The position numbers and the translations under genes are program-made. From Przewalskia tangutica (taxonomy: Eukaryota > Streptophyta > Magnoliopsida > Solanales > Solanaceae): a DNA stretch of 64,000 bases. Of the stretch, positions 43,835 to 55,285 are shown piece by piece (within the stretch, counting starts at the first letter, position 1; every line of letters starts with the position of its first letter). The DNA is taken from assembly GCA_029844215.1 (NCBI GenBank), contig CM056733.1, positions 69,159,794-69,223,793 of the forward strand, read 5' to 3'. A model generated the notes under the pieces. It did not search any database, was not told the DNA's origin, and saw nothing but the letters and a program-made list of their open reading frames with translations.

Positions 43835-44734
43835 AGACAGGAAAAGGAGACGCAAAGCATTTTTCAGTGATGATGGGGCTGCATCAGGGATCATCTCTTA
43901 ACCCATTCCTATTTGCTCTAGTATGGATGGACTGACGCGACAAATCTAAGAGAAGATACCATGGTGTATTTTATTCGCAAACGACATAGTCTTGATAGAT
44001 GAGACTCGCATCGAAGTGAACACAAAACTGGAGGTTTGGAGACAGATTCTAGAATCTAAAGGGTTCAGGTTAAGTAGGACCAAGACAAAGTATTTGGAGT
44101 GCAAGTTCAGCAACGGGAGCGACCCTGAGACAGGCGTGGAGGTGAGGCTTGGTACTTAGGTTATTCCTAATAAAGGAAGCTTCAAGTACCGAGGGTCTAT
44201 TATCCAAGGGAATTGAGAGATTGATGACGATGTCACACATCGTATTGGGACAGGATGGATGAAATGGAGGCTCACATCTGGAGTCTTGTGCGATAAAAGT
44301 TACCACCAAAACTTAAATGCAAGTTCTATATGGTGGTGGTTAGATCGACTATGTTGTATGGGGCGGAGTGTTGGTCAGTCAAGACTTTGCACATACACAA
44401 AATGAAAGTTGCGGCGATGAGGATGTTGAGATGGATGTGTGGGCATACAAGGAGAGATATGATTAAAAATGACGATATTCGGGATAAAGTGGGAGTGGCC
44501 TCGGTGGAGGATAAGATGTGGGAAGCGAGGTTGAGATGGTTCAGGCATGTGCAGAGGAGAGCCACAGATGCTCCAGTGCGGAGGTGTGAGAGGTTGGCTA
44601 TGGACGGGTTTAGGAGGGGTATAGGTAGGCCGAAGAAGTATTGGGGAGATGTGATTAGACGGGATATGACGCATGTGCAACTTACTGAGGACATGATCTT
44701 AGATATGGGTTGTGGAGGACATGGATTAGGGTAG
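43835..44734 (+). pseudogene. LINE 2 reverse transcriptase end and C-terminal region
   Basis: After element F the RT resumes (FSVMMGLHQGSSLNPFLFAL), then FANDIVLIDETR where the catalytic motif should be FADD, so one active-site Asp is Asn. An open frame from 44330 gives the conserved RTE C-terminus (MRMLRWMCGHTRRDMI, RLRWFRHVQRRATDAPVRRC). A 3' UTR follows to 45185 with the tail block shared with LINE 1 and 59011-59136. Confidence 0.8.
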
Positions 44735-45199
44735 AATAGTAGTAAGTAGTCGAGTGTAGTTCTACTTACTGTAGGCACGATTAGTCTATCACATTTATAG
44801 GCGCAATATTGATTTATAGTCCCTTGTAGTTTGATTTCTGCTGGTATGTATTCTTTAGTGTACTTTGTTTATCTTATTTATCTTGTGTTAGCTACTGCTT
44901 CCTGTTGTTAGAATGCGTTATCATGGTGTATTTGATTTTATTATCAGCGTGTTCATATCGTCCATACTACTTTAACTATATGTCTAAGTCTGATTGTTTC
45001 TCCTGCTTTGATTTGCTTTGTCTTGCTTGCTTTTCTTTGCTTTGCTTGTGATTATGTTTTGTCTTAAGCCGAGGGTCTCCCGGAAACAATCGCTCTATCT
45101 ACCAAGATGGAGGTAAGATCTGCGTACACTCTATTCTTTTCAGACCTCACGTTATGAGATTTAACTGAGTATATAATTGTTGTTGTAATTCTACTTTCA

Positions 45200-45713
45200 T
45201 AGTCAAAGTCGATAGGCTGAGGATATATGGACTTCTTTATTAATTTAGGTTGAAATTAGCTCAGAAAGTATACTTATTGTGCACATTATGGCACGTCACA
45301 TTATGGCACGCATATACAATAAGCATATTGGCCATGCTGCGTAGATATTTCGACCTTTGACCAACCAAACAGTCGGGCTTTATAATGGGTAGGTGATAAA
45401 GAATGTGTGAAAAGATATTAAGCAGAATTACTATTTTCGTGGAAAATCAAAAGTCATGAAAGATTTTATAAGTACTATGTATCTGATATAATGTTTTCTT
45501 CTTTATCTTTTCATATGTGTATTTCAACAAGACAAGACAGAAAAGTTGACATTATGGCATGCGCACAATATATAAAAGAAGTCAATTGAAGTTTATCTCT
45601 TTTATAGACCTGTCGGATCGGGATGTGGGAGCTCCTGAGATGAAAAATTCAAACTTTTGGAACAATATAAAGAAGAAGTCAATTGTACGACGTTTGTTTG
45701 TAGAGGTGTTTAA
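45200..45713. other. Spacer between LINE 2 and copia G
   Basis: AT-rich with three copies of ACATTATGGCA(C/T)G (about 45284, 45298, 45549) and an inverse dispersed repeat piece at 45609-45640. The 89-residue open frame from 45559 has no recognisable domain. Confidence 0.45.
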
Positions 45714-45885
45714 TAGGGGTGTGCATAGGCCACTTTGGTTCCGGATTTTTAATTTGTCAAATCAAATTAATTATGTCGATGTTTTAAATTTATATATCAA
45801 AACAATGAATAAGAGTCGGTTTTTTTGATCTCGGTATTTTCGGGTTTTTTATTTGGTTTGATTTTTTGGAGTTCCCCCGATAAAG
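45714..45885 (+). mobile_element. hAT-like MITE, left part only
   Basis: TAGGGGTGTGCATAGGCC followed by GGTT/TCGGTTTT words is typical of a common plant hAT MITE type. Copia G is inserted at 45886. I do not find the opposite end to the right of G. Confidence 0.4.
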
Positions 45886-46753
45886 TGTTGTAAATAAATA
45901 TAAAATTACAAGGAAATGAGAATTGCAATAACAACAACAAATAAATAATAAATCTGGAAATTAAACAATGAAATGGTATTGCTGAGTCGATTGAAGTTTC
46001 AATCTTTTCTTAAGATAATATTGTCTTGTATATTCCTTTAACGGTGGTATGGAAACTTATCTTCCAAGATAAAACAGCAATCAAACTAATGAGTAAAGGA
46101 AAACTCAAGAGTTCGTTTATGAAGAAAGATCTTTGAGTGTTTGATTGCAAGAGAAGAAGAATAACTTTTCAGAAAATTGTCAAGTATAGAATATATTTTG
46201 TGTGTAAGGTGTATTTTCCAAATTATCCCAAGGCATCATTTTATAGCGTTGGAGAAGATGACCTTCCATTAGCCTAATAATGACCTTGAATATGGAGTTA
46301 CAATTCAGCCAAATAATGGCTGAATTCATGAGCAACATAATGGAGAGTTAATACTCCAAAGTCAGCCCAAAGATCACCTTAAATTCGCTTTCAACGCTCG
46401 AATCGCCGCAGCGCGCTCGCAGTCGCCGCGCTCATGTGGTGGTGGCCGCGCCGAGATGGTTTCCCGACGTCGCAGTCCTTTTTCTGACTCGTTTCGACAT
46501 TCACACTTTGTACACTTCTTCATTCATTTACCAACGTGAAACCAACGTCATTTGACCAATAACCGTCTATTACCTTACGTCTCAAACAATTCGTATACGT
46601 ACCAATATCTCTTTCATTTAAGGAAATTATGATCTTTGGCACTATATGTGCACGTGTGTGGAAACAACATTTCCTACGTGCGGGGCCCCAATTGTTCAAT
46701 TCGTAATTAAATAAGATTAACTTTATTTCACGTTTGATAAATATTTCCAACAA
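45886..46753 (-). mobile_element. Copia G 3' LTR (868 bp)
   Basis: TGTTGGAAATATT at 46753 to TTACAACA at 45886 on the minus strand. A GC-rich island lies at about 46396-46480 and differs strongly from the same place in the other LTR. Confidence 0.85.
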
Positions 46754-47526
46754 TCCCCTCTTGGAAGAGATTTTGGTGCACGACATGGTGTCTTTATAGC
46801 AATCATCCGGCGGATCAACGTTGCATCTGGAGAGGTAGCCGCAGTCTTGAACCTTCCATAGTAGAATACCATCGGACATATTTACTGCGCGGTGAACGTG
46901 ATGTATTGAACCGTCAGTGTTTAGTATATGCCAATACAATGGTACCAACACAACATTTTTCCTACTCTATCTTTCTTGTATGTTTTATCCGTCGTGGGCC
47001 GTGGACACCATTGGATTCTTAAGTGCGTTCATTTGAGGCGGTCTGTCCTCGCACTTAAATAGGTGGTCTCCTACAAGATATCCTGCAACCCCGCTGCACG
47101 AGCGTTAGGAACCATTAAAAGTTTCCTCAACCTAACCTCAATTATTGAGGATCATTAAAGATTTGGAAACTTATTCTTTACCCCTCTACATGTAGCACTT
47201 TATGTCTATCACGGGAATGACCTTGAATTATGTTTCTTAAGAAGAAATTATTATCCAAAGTGCTCGCTTCCACCGAAGCGCTCAACTGAACCTTTACAGT
47301 TTAATTTTCCCATTGAACCTTATCCCTGGGATCTCCAGTCCGTAAGGTTGGGTGTCCACTATATTAATTCTTAATGATTGGGTTTTAAGCCCATTCCCTG
47401 CATACCGCCGATCTCGATCTCCGGTATTCCTTCACGAGGATCTCGCTATGTTTTCCTTAGATTTTATGTAATCAATGGAAGTAACACCCGAGGTGATCAG
47501 TTGCCTAACGGACTCATGTCTCTGTC
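46754..47526 (-). other. Copia G 3' non-coding region
   Basis: Between the 3' LTR and the inserted Tekay-like LTR. No pol domain is recognised in any frame. The 143-residue open frame at 46520-46951 crosses the LTR boundary and has no family match I know. Confidence 0.45.
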
Positions 47527-48428
47527 TGTCACGGCCCGACCCCGGGCCCGCGACTGGTGCCCTACCTGGGCACCCTTACAGGTACACATCAGAGAATAAT
47601 AGCGGAACATACATACATAAACTTAACAAGAATTAAATAATAGGTTAGCCGATATGGCTACCTCCCTGGATACATATAAACATGTAAAACCAAAAGCAGT
47701 TACATTTTTTTTTTCTTTTTTACAAAGCGACCCACAAGATATGACTACAGACCTCTAAGAATTTCTGACATAACCACTGTGACGGGACATGGCCCCGCCA
47801 TACCCCTGAATGTACACAAAACTACAACCTCAGGGAACCGTACCAAAAGAAAAAGCCTCCGGAGAAATGGAGCTTTCCAAGAACTGAACAGTGATCCTAA
47901 AAGTGCAGATCATCAAGCTATGTACCTCAACTCAGCAGATTGAACGCAGCCCGGGCGAGGTCAAGATAAATATGTACCAAGTATGTGAAATCAAAATATC
48001 AGAATGAAATCATAATGCACATATAAAGTCGAGACATGTATGATAACCGAACAACGATACATCGCGGCTCAAGTGAAAGTAATGAAAGTCGCTTTTTACC
48101 TTGCATGCACTATTTCAACACATGAACAATAGTCACACGTGGCTATGGACACAAGCCCTCAAATATCATCACATAGTCCGGATGAGGTCTCAAGCCCACA
48201 AATATCAAAGTATGCCCGAATCCCCATCACCGCCGATACCATGTTGTAAAATATAACCATGTGACGCGCACGTGGCATCCCACCTCACTGTCGGCGTACA
48301 CATATACAATACATATATATATATATCTCCTGCCCGTGGCATCCCACATCACTGCCGACAGCCATAAATGTAACATACCACCATGTGACGCGCCCGTGGC
48401 ATCCCACTCATCGTTTACAGACACACAT

Positions 48429-48465
<37 letters not shown>

Positions 48466-50770
48466 TGCCCGTGTAATCCCTCATCTCGGATACATGACTT
48501 CATGGAGAGCTAATCCATGGGGTAATAATCGTATATAACATGGTCGCATGCCCCGGAATCCCTCATCGTATAAGCATGGTCATAGGGTAATAATCGTATA
48601 TAACATGGTCGCATACCCCGAAATCTCTCATCGTATAAGCATGGTCATAGGGTAATAATCGTATATAACATGCCCGTGGAATCCCTCATCTCGGGTACAT
48701 GTCTTCATGGGGAGCTAGTCCATGGAGTAATAGTCGTACATAACATGGTCGCATGCCCCGGAATCCCTCATTGTATAAGCATGGTCATGGGTAATAAAAC
48801 AAATTCGGGAATCTAACCCGCCTCCTGGTCGCAGGCCCCGGAATCCCTCATCGTATAAGCATGTCCAAGGAGTAATAAGAACAATCCGGGAATCTAACCC
48901 GCATCCTGGTCGCATGCCCCGGAATCCCTCATCGTAGAAGCATGTCCAAGGATCAATCACAATGGAAGCATACCCGTGGAAGCCTCCGTCACTGTCGGTA
49001 CGTCCAAGTAAATTCACAACAAGATAGTCGGCCCTCCAACTGAGAGTCACGGCAGCGTAAACATATAATACTTGCACTCAAGGCTATCACAAGCAAGCAT
49101 AGGCAAGTTCATAAAATCTTTAGACTTTCATTTTATATACTCAAGGCACTTTTCGTTTTACATGAAACAAATCCGGGAATTTAACCCTAAGTACTACGTA
49201 CTTCCATTCTTTTCAAAAGATTCTTTTTCATATAAAACCCCAAGATACTAACACCCGTAGTATCAAGGCTTGCTTACATTTCACATAAGTCACTACACTT
49301 TTAGAAATACATTTCTCGGCTTCTAAATCAAGTGACCCTTACTTTAAAACTTTAAGCAAGTGATACCTTTAAATCAAATTGCCCTTCCTTATTTCAAGTT
49401 ATTTCTTTGTTTACCTATTTAGAGAAAACCATTCTCTTAACCTTCCATAAAGCCGTTATAACCAACTTCTCATAAAGCCGTTATAACCCTTTATGGTTTT
49501 AGACAAATTCATTCCTTTTATAACCAAGAGACTTATACTTTTAAAACCAAGTATCATATACTTTCAAATCATTTTTCTTAACTTTCAAAATACTTCAAGT
49601 CTCTTATCTTTAGAAATCAAGTTTCTTAACTTTATATCTCAAGTAACCTACACCTTTTAAAAACAAGTTACTTCCCTTAAATCACGTCATTTCTTCCTTT
49701 AAGAATCAAGTTTCATTACTTGAAAATAAAGTCTATCAACCCTTTAAGAGTTTAAGGTTCATAATCTTAAAACTTCATAATGTAAACTCTTTTAAATTAA
49801 GTACATATACTTTACGCGTTGTGAATAGGTTATACTCGTTTATAACGATCTTATTAAAGCAGTCATGATCTAGAAAATGTAATACAATTTTGTCTTATCT
49901 TAGTTTCTATGCAGATGGAGAATTCTACTCATTTTAATATAATCAATTATCATTACATTTTCCTTTATTAACGCTGCAATGACTTGTTCGATACTTATTC
50001 TCATTCGTGTTGTAAATTAGCCAAGCCAACTTGGCTCCAAATACCTCCTAACGACTCTTACCAACATCCCCCATAAGACTTGGTAAGAACTTAGGATAAC
50101 TTAGACATAACCTTTACATAGAGTAAATCACATGCATACCTCTTAACTTCTAAGAGTAGAAGGGAACATAAAATAATACCACATGTATATTCCATACATA
50201 GAATCATACCAAAGGAAGGAAGAGGTTCACATACCTCGCGACGATTATCGACAAATAGCAAAATGCTCCAAAGTACTTCAACCTTGATAGCTATTCCATC
50301 CTTCAAGTAGAATATGCTATACTTAGTACTTCAACCTATAATGGCCATAATACGTCCATTAACCTCTAGCTTCGAACGTAGAATATTCTAAGTGCAAAGT
50401 CACTAAATTCTACGAAAAATCGGACAGCACTTTCTTTGTTTCTACATACTTTGCCACCTTTTTCAAGGACGAATTCAATAACCAAACACGCCACATTTAA
50501 GACTCAACAATGTAGTTAACAATAGGGGGTTACACACCTTCCCGAGAAAGCCTTATATACCTAAGGTCTCGGCGGTTATCAATATTCTTAGGCTCGCAAT
50601 TTCCATGCTCCAAGCCTACCTTACCAGTCCCCCCGTAAACGAGTACAATAGATTCTCATAATACCATAATCATGTCGACTTGATCACAACAACCATTACT
50701 TACTCCATATGGATCTCATCCGTACAATTCTCTTAAGCCTACCATGTAGCTTAATCTATTAACACGGCAT
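47527..50770 (-). mobile_element. Tekay-like gypsy LTR inside copia G, truncated
   Basis: It begins TGTCACGGCCCGACCCCGGG, nearly the same as the K LTR ends, with the hairpin GGTGCCC-TACCT-GGGCACC (47556-47574). It stays alignable to K and the 8981-12298 LTR until about 50600. The expected GGGTGTAACA end is absent, and copia integrase sequence is recognisable from about 50860. The right boundary is uncertain by about 50 bases. Confidence 0.7.
48245..48980. repeat. Minisatellites and TA microsatellite in the LTR
   Basis: The first set (48245-48475) has units with CGTGGCATCCCAC, broken by TA runs (48307-48324, 48429-48463). The second has 65-base units starting TAATAATCGTATATAACATG at 48523, 48588 and 48653, followed by related longer units to about 48980. 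Confidence 0.8.
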
Positions 50771-50815
50771 TCGCGCTACCAGAGAGCGCATAAGCCCTGA
50801 AAATGCTCTGTCTGG

Positions 50816-51280
50816 GTCGTTTTGACATTGTTGGTTCTCAACTTTATTTTGTGGCGCTTAGATGCTTTTAGAAGCTTCGTCTTTACTTTTAAGTAAGTAA
50901 AGGTAGCACAACCTTGTGTCATCATCTAAGAAAGTCACAAAGTACTTGTTCCTCCCTCTAGCTTGAGCGAACTTCAAAACACATATGTTGATATGTGTGA
51001 GTTCTAGAGGAGCGGTTTCCTTTTTCGACGGATCTAAAGGGACTCTTGGAAAGTTTTACCTCTACGCACACCTCGCACTTACGTTGAGGGTTTATATCGA
51101 TAGACGACAATAATTCCAACTTTACCAATCTTAGTATGGATTGATAGTTAACACGTCTAATCTATGGTGCCATAAATTAGAAGACATAAACATGTAAAAG
51201 GAAGGCTCAGTTTTATTAATATTAAAGAAAAACATCAGAAAGTGCAGTTTGTTCTAGGAGCCTTCACAGGCGAATCTCCT
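50816..51280 (-). pseudogene. Copia G integrase remnant
   Basis: Minus-strand fragments in two frames: VNYQSILRLVKLELLSSIDI, KCEVCVEVKLSKSPF (CxxC of the zinc finger), and FLDDDTRLCYLYLLKSKDEAS with the first catalytic region. It is frameshifted several times and cut by the LTR insertion. Confidence 0.65.
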
Positions 51281-51498
51281 TAAGTAGAAGGCATTACAAG
51301 AGTAGCATTAACTTTAAAGAGGCATTCACAGACGAAGTCCCTACCTACAAAAGTTCTATTTTTCGTGATTACAAACTTGTTAGCCTCGAATACTAGCCTA
51401 AAACCAGCATTGACCAACACAGGTCTAGAAATTAAATTCCTTCGAATTTCTGGGACATGCATCACTTCCTTTAGAGTCAGCTCCTTTCCGGAAGTCAT
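51280..51498 (-). pseudogene. Copia G protease-integrase junction
   Basis: A 72-residue frame with LTLKEVMHVPEIRRNLIS, the common copia segment between protease and integrase, and FEANKFVITKN. It is continuous in order with the gag-protease frame to its right. Confidence 0.65.
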
Positions 51499-51515
51499 CT
51501 TGAGGACTACCTTTC

Positions 51516-52829
51516 CTACCCCAGCACATTAGAAGAAGAATTGTTGCCCATGAACAATTTTTTATCCGTAACATGTGTATACGTGGAGAAGGCATCTTTG
51601 TTGGAACAAATATGGCGAGTAGCACATGTATCCAGCAACCATTGTGTTGGATTTTCAACGAGGTTGGCCTCTAGCACAACAACTGAGAATTCTTCAATCA
51701 TATCGTCTAAGAGCATGTCTTCGACGATGTTTATCTTATCCTTGCCTTTTGCCTTATCATATTTTTGCTTGCGACAGTCTTTGGCCATGTGACCAACTTT
51801 ACCACAATAGTTGCAAGTTCCCTTAAACTTTTCAGTAGTTTGGGACTGGCCGACCTTCTGAAACTTTCGCTTCTTGCTTGGGTTCCCTTTGACCTCCGTC
51901 AGATTTGCCTTAGCCTCAGCGGGTAGTCTCCCATTTGGCATGGCCTTCTTATTGTCCTCTTGGATCTGTAGTTTGACAATAAATTCGTCTAAGGTCATTT
52001 CCTTCGTTTTGAGTTTTAAGTAGTTCATAAACTCGGTCCACGAAGGAGGCAGTTTTTCGATTAATGCCCCAACCAAGAATTGTTCGTTGGGCTTCAATCC
52101 TTCCAAGTCTAGGTGATGAAGAATCATTTGGAATTTTCTGGACTTGGGTTGACACACTCTTGTTGTCCGCCATTTGAAATTTCAAAAAAAATTCAATGAT
52201 GAACTTCTTACTACCCGCATCTTGGGTGTTGTATTTCTTTTATAGTTTTTCCCACAACTGTTTGACAGTTTCAACGGTACATTATACCATGTAGAGTGGA
52301 TCCGACAAACTATTCAGAATGTAGTTCCTGCACATGAAATCACTATGTTTCCATGCATCAAGAATCAACTTCATGTCGCCAACAACATGGATACATTGGT
52401 CCCCTCCCGCCAAATCATTTGGCTGAGGGTCCTTATATTCCCCAACTTATGGAGGGTCTTCGGTTAGGAAACGTGACATTTCCATAACCGTCAGGAAAAC
52501 CAACATTTTTTGCTGCCATCTTTTGAAGTGTGCACCCATGAACTTCTCAGGACGTTCATGGTGAAAGCCAACCGGAGTTGAAGCATTGGTGTTTCCTTGA
52601 GCAGGAGCAAAGACGTTTGGAACGCCTTGAGCAGCAGTGTTAGCACTCGTGGAGTCGTGGTGCCAAAACCAGTGGTGTTAGAGGCAGTGGTATTTCCTTG
52701 AGTAGTAGGATTGACACTAGTAGTGTCAAAACCAGTGGATTTGAAGGCATTGGAATTGTCTTGAGTGGTGTTCGAATTTCCAGCGTTGATTTGATCTTCA
52801 GCAGACATTGTTGTTGTTGAAAGCAGCAA
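51516..52829 (-). pseudogene. Copia G gag and protease start
   Basis: The N-terminal piece (52829-52491) is Asn/Thr-rich with repeated TTGF/NTT words. After a degenerate stretch the frame 52157-51516 has the gag core (LPPSWTEFMNYLKLKTKEMT), a zinc knuckle CNYCGKVGHMAKDC, and the protease site WLLDTCATRHIC, where the usual DTGAT Gly is Cys. The start at 52809 lies 35 bases from the LTR. The substitution and the frame breaks mark it as dead. Confidence 0.8.
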
Positions 52830-52844
52830 ATATTATCTTAAACT

Positions 52845-53739
52845 TGTTGTAAATAAATATAAAATTACAAGAAAATGAGAATTGCAATAACAACAACAAA
52901 TAAATAATAAATCTGAAAATTAAACAATGTAATGGTCTTGCTGAATCGATTGAAGTTTCAATCTTTTCTCAAGATAATATTGCCCCGTATATTTCTTTAA
53001 CGGTGGTATGACAACTTATCTTCCAAGATAAAACAGCAATCAAACTAATGAGTAAAGGAAAACTCAATAGTTCGTTTATGAAGAAAGATCTTTGAGTGTT
53101 TGATTGCAAGAGGAAGAACAACTTTTCAAAAAACTGTCAATTATAGAATGTATTTTGTGTGTAAGGTGTATTTTCCAAATGAGTCCAAGACATCATTTTA
53201 TAGTGTTGGAGAAGATGACATTCCATTAGCCTAACAATGGCCTTGAATGACCATGTAATGACCTTGAATATGGAGTTACAATTCAGCCAAATAATGGCTG
53301 AATTCATGAGCAACATAATGGAGAGTTAATACTCCAAAGTCAGCCCAAAGATCACCTTAAATTCGCTTCAACGCTCAATCGTCGCAGCCGCAGTCACGGA
53401 ACTTAGAGAGCCGCGCCGTCGCGGCTCTGTGGTGGTGGCGCCGCGGCGTTGAGATGGTTTTCCGGCATCTCGGTCCTTTTTCTGACTCGTTTCGACATTC
53501 ACACTTTGTACACTTCTTCCTTCATTTACCAACGTCATTTGGCCAATAACCGTTTATTACCTTACGTCTCAAACAATTCGTATACGTATCAATATATCTT
53601 CCATTTAAGAAAATTATGATCATTGACACTATATATGCACGTGTGTGGAAACAATGTTTCCTACGTGCAGGGCCCCAGTTATTCAATTCGTAATTAAATA
53701 AAATTAACTTTATTTCACGTTTGATAAATATTTCCAACA
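52845..53739 (-). mobile_element. Copia G 5' LTR (895 bp)
   Basis: TGTTGGAAATATT at 53739 to TTACAACA at 52845. Its GC island (53360-53472) contains AGAGCCGCG-CCGT-CGCGGCTCT (53407-53428) and GGCGCCGCGGCG (53437-53448), neither of which is present in the 3' LTR. No primer site of the standard initiator-Met kind follows. Confidence 0.85.
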
Positions 53740-53868
53740 TAAAATCTCCATACTATAACACAAAATATGTTTTCAAATATTTTTTGTCCTAATAAGATAC
53801 ACTAATTATATGACGCTTCCGAAGAAAATAACAAAATGTGAAATAAGTCATGAGATTATGCTAAAATA

Positions 53869-55275
53869 GGGTGAAAATCATTTACACGCTCAATTTTGCA
53901 TTAAAATCAAACCCTCCTCCCCCTTTATCCTAGTTAACTTTTTAAAATATCTATTTACCCTTACATTATCAATTTTTATATTCTTTTTTTTTTACTTATT
54001 TAAAATCATGACATTTTTCAATTTTTTTTGTCTATGTAACAAATTTCCTATAAAAAATAAATGTATGATCTGGGTGATGATATAAGTGAGAAATACTAAT
54101 TGATCTAAGTTAATGATGTTCTATAATGAAATAAAATAGCAAAATAAAAAATTAATTTTATTAATATTAATCAAAATTCTAATATCTATTTCTACAAGTG
54201 AAAATAACATGTAATAAAATACATTTCAATGCAGGCAATAACAAAAAAACTTAAGAAAATAGAGACGATTTTTAAAAATTATTTATTTATATTGTAAATA
54301 AATTTTAAATTATAAGTTAAGAAATATTTCTTTAATGACAATCAAAACTTGTTTATTTATACAGACAAAACTTCTTTAATGACCTTCTCATCCATCCTTG
54401 TCACTATCCTATTTATTCCATCATTATTGGACTAAATATTAGAGGAAAATAAATTGATAAATTGACGATTATAAATATAATAATTTTATATAAAATAAAT
54501 TGACACGGTCACAATTTGCAATTTTATGGGTTTAAGAAGGTACCGGAGGGGGGGTATCCAATTCAAGGGAACCAATGATGAAGGAATGCCAGTCTAACAA
54601 AGGCCATTCATGAAGGGTAAATTGTACATTCATAGGGAGCCGCGGGGGGAGAAGCAAGAAGAAGGTGGGTTGTGGGGGTGGAGGGGCAGGAAAAAGAAGG
54701 TGAGTTTGGTTGGGGATGGGGTGGTGTGAAGAAGAAAGAATGGAGAAGGTGATTTTGGTTGCGGTGTGTGTCAAGAAGAAGAAATGGAATTGGGCTTTTT
54801 AAAAAAATGAATGAAGATACAAAAAATTAAAAAATAAATTTAAAATTTAATTGATTGTTGACGTGGTGGCGAACAGAATTCTATATGGTCCATTGTAAGA
54901 TTGGTTTGGGTAACGTAAGGCTGAGCTTAATTCACATATAAATTGTAAGGGAAGTAAATAATTGCAAGTAAAGTTTAATTGTTAAAGTGAGTTTTCGGTG
55001 TAAATTTAGAGGTGAAAAGATTTATTTTCTTTAATAAAAATAACATTAAATTTTGTAACAAATTCATAAAAATATTCTTCTTCTTATAATATTAATGAAC
55101 TTAAATAAGAATTTATAAGTATCTATGTTAAAAAAAACCATTATATATAATATAAAAATGTATTACATAAATAGAGGATTGAAAATAACAAGGGTAAAAT
55201 AGATATTACATAAGATAAGGGAATGGGGGAGTTTGATTTTAAAGCAAAATTGGGGGGTCAAAATGATTTTCACCC
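53869..55275. mobile_element. Mutator-like non-autonomous element (1407 bp)
   Basis: Inverted ends GGGTGAAAATCATTT (53869) and its complement at 55275 remain alignable for about 100 bases with gaps. A perfect 10-base target duplication TGCTAAAATA lies at 53859-53868 and 55276-55285. There is no transposase. The ends and the 9-11 bp duplication class fit MULEs. Confidence 0.8.
54532..54790 (-). other. GC-richer internal segment of the MULE, possible captured sequence
   Basis: This purine-biased, GC-richer block stands out from the AT-rich body of the element. On the minus strand it has an 80-residue frame with a Pro-rich stretch (FPAPPPPQPTFFLLLPPRLP). I do not recognise a source gene. It could be a captured gene fragment or just low-complexity sequence. 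Confidence 0.4.
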
Positions 55276-55285
55276 TGCTAAAATA

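Larger units (their letters stand above)
37739..45185 (+). mobile_element. RTE-type LINE 2, 5'-truncated, interrupted by gypsy F
   Basis: A plus-strand RTE LINE with a perfect 14-base target duplication TAATTCTACTTTCA (37725-37738 and 45186-45199) and a TTGTTGT tail. Endonuclease-end, reverse transcriptase and C-terminal sequences appear in order but in shifting frames. The element is split between 38977 and 43835 by gypsy F. Without F it is about 2.6 kb. The copy is dead. Confidence 0.9.
45886..53739 (-). mobile_element. Copia retrotransposon G, decayed
   Basis: A minus-strand element with 5' LTR 52845-53739 and 3' LTR 45886-46753 (ends TGTTG/CAACA), polypurine tract AAGAGGGGAT at 46754-46763, gag, protease start and integrase remnants. 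Flanks TAAAG (45881-45885) and TAAAA (53740-53744) differ at one base. Reverse transcriptase is missing. A truncated Tekay-like LTR fills the middle. Confidence 0.85.

Noticed and set aside
44326..44778. 150-residue minus-strand frame
   Set aside because: It is antisense to the clearly recognisable RTE LINE C-terminal coding region at 44330-44734.
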